Shown: positions 59,521 to 64,000 of the stretch, piece by piece
Layout of the letters: each line of letters begins with the position of its first letter
How positions within the stretch are numbered: the stretch's first letter is position 1
The notes under the pieces: model-generated
What the model was told of the DNA's origin: nothing
What the model saw: only the letters and a program-made list of their open reading frames with translations
Databases searched by the model: none
From: Icerya purchasi
Taxonomy: Eukaryota; Arthropoda; Insecta; Hemiptera; Monophlebidae
DNA: 64,000 nt
NCBI GenBank assembly: GCA_039619475.1
Contig: CM077116.1
Span: 279,697,258 to 279,761,257 of the forward strand
Direction of reading: 5' to 3'
Position numbers and translations under genes: made by a program

Positions 59521-61555
59521 TCTTTCATAATCATATTTTTATACAAATATATGTATGGTTTTAATATTTTTTTAAATTTCGTAAATTATTTTTCCGCGAT
59601 ATACACGAGTTCGTCTATGAGGTGTTGGTGGTCAATTGTATAGAACGACAGATAGAAAAAACCTGTTAGTTTACGAACCACAGCATGTTCGAAGAAAAAA
59701 AAAAAACACGGTAGCACGACCAGATCAGGGGTGCAATGTGCGAGTGAGAGAGTGTATGTGAGTGAAATAGAAGGTTATATTCTCGAGGGCAACAGCCTGA
59801 TTGTAAAATACGTTAAAGATACCTGCATCTATCCCTGAACAATCGTCATATCAAATACAAAAAAGGTCGTCTAAAAGAATATTGTTTTCTTTTTCAGGTA
59901 ACGAGCAGTAACATTTTTTTTTTCTCTGTGTTATAAAATTAGCCCGAGTATATTTTTATTCTTTCATTTCGCTAAAATTTTTTCAAATCTTTTTTGTAAT
60001 ATGCTGTGCAGACAAATGTACGCCTCAGACACTTCTCGCTTCATTACTACAGATATATCTGTACGTTCATTAACACTATTCTTATCGTAATATAGTTTTT
60101 CAGGAAATCGTAGAAAATGGTTCTTCGTTCCATTCATACTATGTAATCTATTTCCAAAATTCAAATCGTGCATAATTACTTTAAAATCAACTTAAATATA
60201 TTTCATCATTTCCAAAATTAGCAATCTCCTTATAGAGATCATTATCTCATTTTCCGATTGTCAATAATATTTTTTTTAATCTATCGTACATATTATTTTT
60301 TTATCGTTTAAATTTTTCTTCAATTCGCGAAGGACATAACCTATAGAAAACATATTGTTGTAAACATTCATGACGAATTCACTCCTTCTACTTACATTAT
60401 GAGTTAATTTTTCTGTAATTATTTTTAACATCATGAAATTATAGTAGTATTTTTTAATTTTTTTATTTTCCATACATGACAAAAATATTGAAATCACTAC
60501 ATCTATAATTGCATTCACCGTAAGCCTCCACTAAACTATCATGAATTTTTTTAAATTAGCCCAAACATACTATTTTTCACTACAAATTACATTCGCCTGT
60601 AATTTTTTCTATATAATCACTAACATACGAAAACACTTCGTTCATTTTACTCATGTCGATGCAATCACTCCTTTTCCCTCATGCTATCTATCTTCAAAGT
60701 CTAATAATGTAATACGAAATTATTCTAAATATATGTTCATGCTAGCAAAATTATTACATCACCCCTTTTTCTACACAATTGTATGTATGTTTCCGAAAAA
60801 TCTCATTATATATTTTCAAAATTAACTCCAGCCCACGTATTATTTTCATATTTCATTCATTTATATTTGTTTAATCATATCTGCTGCAAGACCGTATAAA
60901 AGAATACAAGCAGTTCTCGCACACATAATTATTGTTCAGAGGTGTTGTTGGCGTACTTTATCATATACTTTTGTAAGCTCATACAGAACGGACTTCATAA
61001 CCTTTTATCATTCATTTAGATGCGGAGTCACACAACTTTTAGCGGAGCATTCAATTCTTTGCAAAACTAATGATTGAAAGCATCCCCCCCCCCCCAAAAA
61101 AAACGTGGAGTAGCGAGGATTTTTTTTACACACCCAAAATAAATCAGATAATTATTTCTCTATATTTATCACATTACCAAGATTGTATATATCACTAGAT
61201 CGCCTCTTTCACTCATTCGTCGATTTCAAATGTGAAGGAAATTTTCATACCATGCTTTTATTCATACATTTTATTTCTAAAACCCTATCACTTGAATAGA
61301 ATGTTGTATGGCTAGGATGGCAGTAAAGATTTCAATTTTATATATGAAGAATGGATGAAGCAATCCAGAGACTGTTGTAAATGTATAAGTCTTATTATTT
61401 GAAATATAAAATTTGAAGGAAATTTATATATCTTGCTTCGTTTTAAGATGTTTTATTTTTATATTTTTTTTTTTAATCTCCCTCTTAGTATTATTTTTGA
61501 AATGAAGGTTGATGAGAGAGAGGTAAACGTTTTCCTCACTTTTGACTAATTATGT
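59521..61555. other. AT-rich DNA without recognisable genes
   Basis: Very AT-rich with scattered short frames on both strands and no motif. C13 near 61,085. Confidence 0.5.
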
Positions 61556-61700
61556 CCAATTTTCAATCATTTTTTACCATTTTTCGCACATTTTACTACT
61601 TTTACATTGTTTTAAGCAATTTTTGCTATTTCGCTTCATTTTCCAGTCTTTTTTGTACTTTTTACGCAATTTTCATCATCTTTCATCATCTTTGTAAGGG
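61556..61700. repeat. Degenerate short tandem repeat, left block
   Basis: Repeated variants of TTTTCAATCA, TTTTACCA, TTTTCGCACA and TTTTACTACT at about 14-15 bp spacing. A similar block in the same orientation lies at 62,210-62,430, on the other side of the decayed ORF. Confidence 0.5.
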
Positions 61701-61807
61701 GTTTTTTTTTTCTTTCTTTCTTACATCTCATTACAATATCGTTAGTCATCAATGATAACAGTACTTATTTATGCTTTCACACCACCTTTCGCTTCATCTG
61801 TGCACAT

Positions 61808-62175
61808 CTACAACTTAGCAATCGCTGAACCAGTTGAATGTTGTAGGTTTACAATCGCGATCTCCATTTGATTATTGAGTTTACCGGCCACATCTTTGAG
61901 CGCTTGATCTAATGTATCGACCGGGACGTTGTATTTTGCTTGCCCGCTCGATATCTTCAACAGCATATCATGCTAACGTTTAATAAGAGCATTCATAAGG
62001 CTCGAGACGTTTACTGAATGTTTTCTCATCACATTCACAGCACTACCCCATATACTAAGGAAATCTTTAAACATCTCTGTAACCATTCCTTTTAAGCTGG
62101 AGGGAGCAAGGGACTCCTATATTCGTTTTGACAATCATCACTTCGTCGTCCATCGTCTTAGCTTTACTCACCGTT
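61808..62175 (-). pseudogene. Decayed ORF of unknown family
   Basis: On the minus strand the part nearest the start reads VSKAKTMDDEVMIVKTNIGV. A one-base shift then leads into a second frame: MVTEMFKDFLSIWGSAVNVM, then ...MNALIKR, a single TAG, then HDMLLKISSGQAKYNVPVDT, LDQALKDVAGKLNNQ and MEIAIVNLQHSTGSAIAKL before the stop at 61,808. About 115 codons with one stop and one frameshift. The predicted helices are amphipathic, and GC content exceeds the surrounding DNA, which argues that it was once coding. I do not recognise the protein. It lies 480 bp behind, and on the same strand as, the 326-codon ORF, so they may come from one element. Confidence 0.5.
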
Positions 62176-62209
62176 GCACAGACATGTAGTAAACGTTTTC
62201 TTCTTTTAC

Positions 62210-62430
62210 AATTTTCTTATATTTCAACACTATTACATTTTCTCACATTTCTAACTAATTGTAAACAGTTTTCCATTATTTCTTTACATGTTCTTATGTT
62301 TTAGAGTCTTTTTGCGCTATTTTTTTCACCAATTTATGCTATTTCTTATAATTTTCTTGCGTTTTAATGTCTTTCATACAATTTTACTCAATTTTTCATC
62401 ATCTTCGTCAGTTTTTCATTTATCTCATAC
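62210..62430. repeat. Degenerate short tandem repeat, right block
   Basis: Variants of TTTTCTTA, TTTTAGAGTC, ATTTTTTTCACCA, ATTTTCTTGCG and ATTTTTCATCATC at about 14-16 bp spacing, resembling the block at 61,556-61,700. Confidence 0.5.
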
Positions 62431-62653
62431 ATTATATGTCTGAATGTGTCGAATATCCATCCTTTTAACTATATTTTATAATTTGATATGATCATAGATA
62501 ATAACAAAAGATTTAATTCAATATTGTTCACAATTTATTCAATCATTTTTATGATATTCATCTTAATCAATAAAAATAATCATTGCTTCATTGCTTCAAT
62601 GTTAAATTCTAATATATCATTATCAGCTATTAATATTTTACACCATAAAACAT

Positions 62654-63634
62654 CTAATTTAACTGAATATATCCTTCTTCAGCCAACTTTTCTTCAATCA
62701 TCCGAATTTCAGTATCTAAACCATTATTTCCCGGTTGTTTAGATTTGTGCAGTATCAATAATCGCTCAACCAATTCATTAGGATCGTCAGAATAATTGAA
62801 ATGAGAGTCTTCAAGATTTACTTTGCGAACAGTCCTGTATGCACGTTTCTTTTTCGTTTTACTTTGATAAACTTTTACATTCTTTATAGTAGATTGAAAT
62901 AGAGGACGTATTATTTTTCTGTATTTAGGAAGTGGAGTACCCTTTAATACACCAGTAACACGTACATGAGCTCCAGTAACTTCCAGTATTTGTTTATATA
63001 AAGCTAAATCATTATTTGTATATTTATGCTCATCAACATTTGCTTCCATCAGTAAATGAATCAGTCCTGGTGTGTAAGGAAATTTAGTTAGTGTTCTTCC
63101 TTTTCCTAAATAAATTTCACCGCATTTGCGATCCCAAGAAATCGGTGTTGATCCCATCATGTACTCACAAGTGTTAACATTATATCGTATTCCATAAACT
63201 TGATCATTTGGTACAGGTTCATCACTATCTATTTGAAATGGATCTATTTCACATGTATTAATCGAGTTATATCCAAAATTATTATCAATATTTTCATAAT
63301 ATTCCTCATTTTTAACATCAGTCTCATCATCATCATCTTTCATACTGTCACTAGGAAGTTTCTGCTGTTTTACCATTACCATATCACTTATTCCATCATA
63401 ATCCTTTTTCGTCCTTTTATGTTTTTGTAATGCTTCCTGAATACTCAATAACTGTTTTGTAATAGGTTCAAGCACAACAGCCGAAGTATTTGTACAAGAT
63501 TTCCACTCGGACCGTAATGCATTATATTTTTTCAATATATCATTGCGTATCCTTTCCAGTTCACTTTTAAGATTTACTTCTTCATTTATTCTGTTATTAC
63601 TATTATTAGCCATTGCTTTATTCATTGATATCAT
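62654..63634 (-). CDS. Uncharacterised DUF8207-like protein, 326 residues, intact
   Basis: The only undamaged long frame not from a retrotransposon. N-terminal residues 15-78 are charged and heptad-like (coiled coil likely), followed by an acidic stretch about 98-117 (KDDDDETD, NEEYYEN). The conserved core, about residues 145-225, contains YGIRY, MMGSTPI, YTPGLIHLLM and LALYKQILEVTGAHV. A basic patch (TKKKRAYRTVRK) lies near 260-271, and the C-terminus has SDDPNELVERLLILHKSKQP and a final helix. I recognise core and tail from a family of uncharacterised arthropod proteins often found in repeated copies (DUF8207 in my memory). Function is unknown; a structural or packaging role in a mobile or virus-like element is only a guess. 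Start may be the Met at 63,634 or at 63,613. No intron is needed. Confidence 0.7.
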   Translation of the reverse strand: MISMNKAMANNSNNRINEEVNLKSELERIRNDILKKYNALRSEWKSCTNTSAVVLEPITKQLLSIQEALQKHKRTKKDYDGISDMVMVKQQKLPSDSMKDDDDETDVKNEEYYENIDNNFGYNSINTCEIDPFQIDSDEPVPNDQVYGIRYNVNTCEYMMGSTPISWDRKCGEIYLGKGRTLTKFPYTPGLIHLLMEANVDEHKYTNNDLALYKQILEVTGAHVRVTGVLKGTPLPKYRKIIRPLFQSTIKNVKVYQSKTKKKRAYRTVRKVNLEDSHFNYSDDPNELVERLLILHKSKQPGNNGLDTEIRMIEEKLAEEGYIQLN

Positions 63635-64000
63635 TATTACAGATAATTAAAAATTCATCAAAACTCACATGTGAATTTTCTCTGTATGTACATTTCAACA
63701 TTTATATTGATCACAGAGATTTCATGTTTATTCATCAACAGTAATTTATAGAAAGTTTTAAAGGTTTAAAGGAATATACAGTGCTAACATGCTCATTATA
63801 TACATGCTGTATTTCAAACTAACCCTTAATTACACTATTCATGAAACAAATTCTTGTTGGAAATTTTAATGAAATTTAAGAAACACATTATTTATTTTTT
63901 AATATATGTACTAATATCTCAAATATGTGATATCATCTAAACTTTTACTAAATGACATTACAAATTTAGTTCAGTGTAATTTACACATAGGATATATACA
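63635..64000. other. AT-rich upstream flank
   Basis: Upstream of the intact ORF on its strand. AT-rich throughout, with no clear TATA position, no second ORF and no terminal repeat before the window ends. Confidence 0.5.

Overview
The window looks like intergenic or heterochromatin-like DNA from an AT-rich arthropod, probably an insect. There are no operons, ribosome binding sites, rRNA genes or CRISPR arrays. It has long A/T homopolymers, (TA)n, (TTA)n, (TCAA)n and (CTT)n microsatellites, and a dense set of broken transposable elements typical of insects: several RNase-H-bearing non-LTR retrotransposons, Jockey, R1-like and CR1/L2-like elements, mariner/Tc1-like and hAT relics, fold-back elements and a tRNA-derived SINE head. 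A hemipteran or similar insect is plausible, but the sequence does not fix the species. I could not recognise any exon of an ordinary cellular host gene.

Layout. 1-1115 is the 3' half of a dead hAT transposon that runs off the left edge. 1.4-8.7 kb holds a retrotransposon RNase H fragment, a putative 1.45-kb terminal-inverted-repeat element with a SINE head, a (TA)n-associated repeat and a hairpin inside it, and a 1.2-kb long-inverted-repeat structure with a reverse-transcriptase thumb/RNase H fragment between its arms. 8.7-21.9 kb is mostly relic DNA with non-LTR pieces on both strands, including a decayed Jockey element at 17.3-18.9 kb. 21.9-25.5 kb is the best-preserved element: a CR1/L2-like retrotransposon with endonuclease and a 694-residue reverse-transcriptase frame, separated by one frameshift in an A9 run. 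25.9-36.5 kb has two same-orientation 3' ends of another non-LTR family, a hairpin built from transposase HTH sequence, two RNase H pseudogenes and a promoter-like patch. 36.8-46 kb has more SINE, retrotransposon-tail and microsatellite repeats. 45.7-47.0 kb is a deleted mariner/Tc1-like transposon with both ends. 49-55 kb carries three further non-LTR relics.

55-59.5 kb is built of tandem repeats: a roughly 172-bp array, a 302-bp duplication, then a roughly 180-bp satellite that decays outward. At the right edge, 61.8-63.6 kb on the minus strand, lie a single 326-codon intact ORF of an uncharacterised arthropod family (DUF8207-like) and, behind it, a decayed second ORF. This is the only part that could be a poorly described mobile or virus-derived system. 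Everything else is explained by known kinds of element, though several combinations are unusual.
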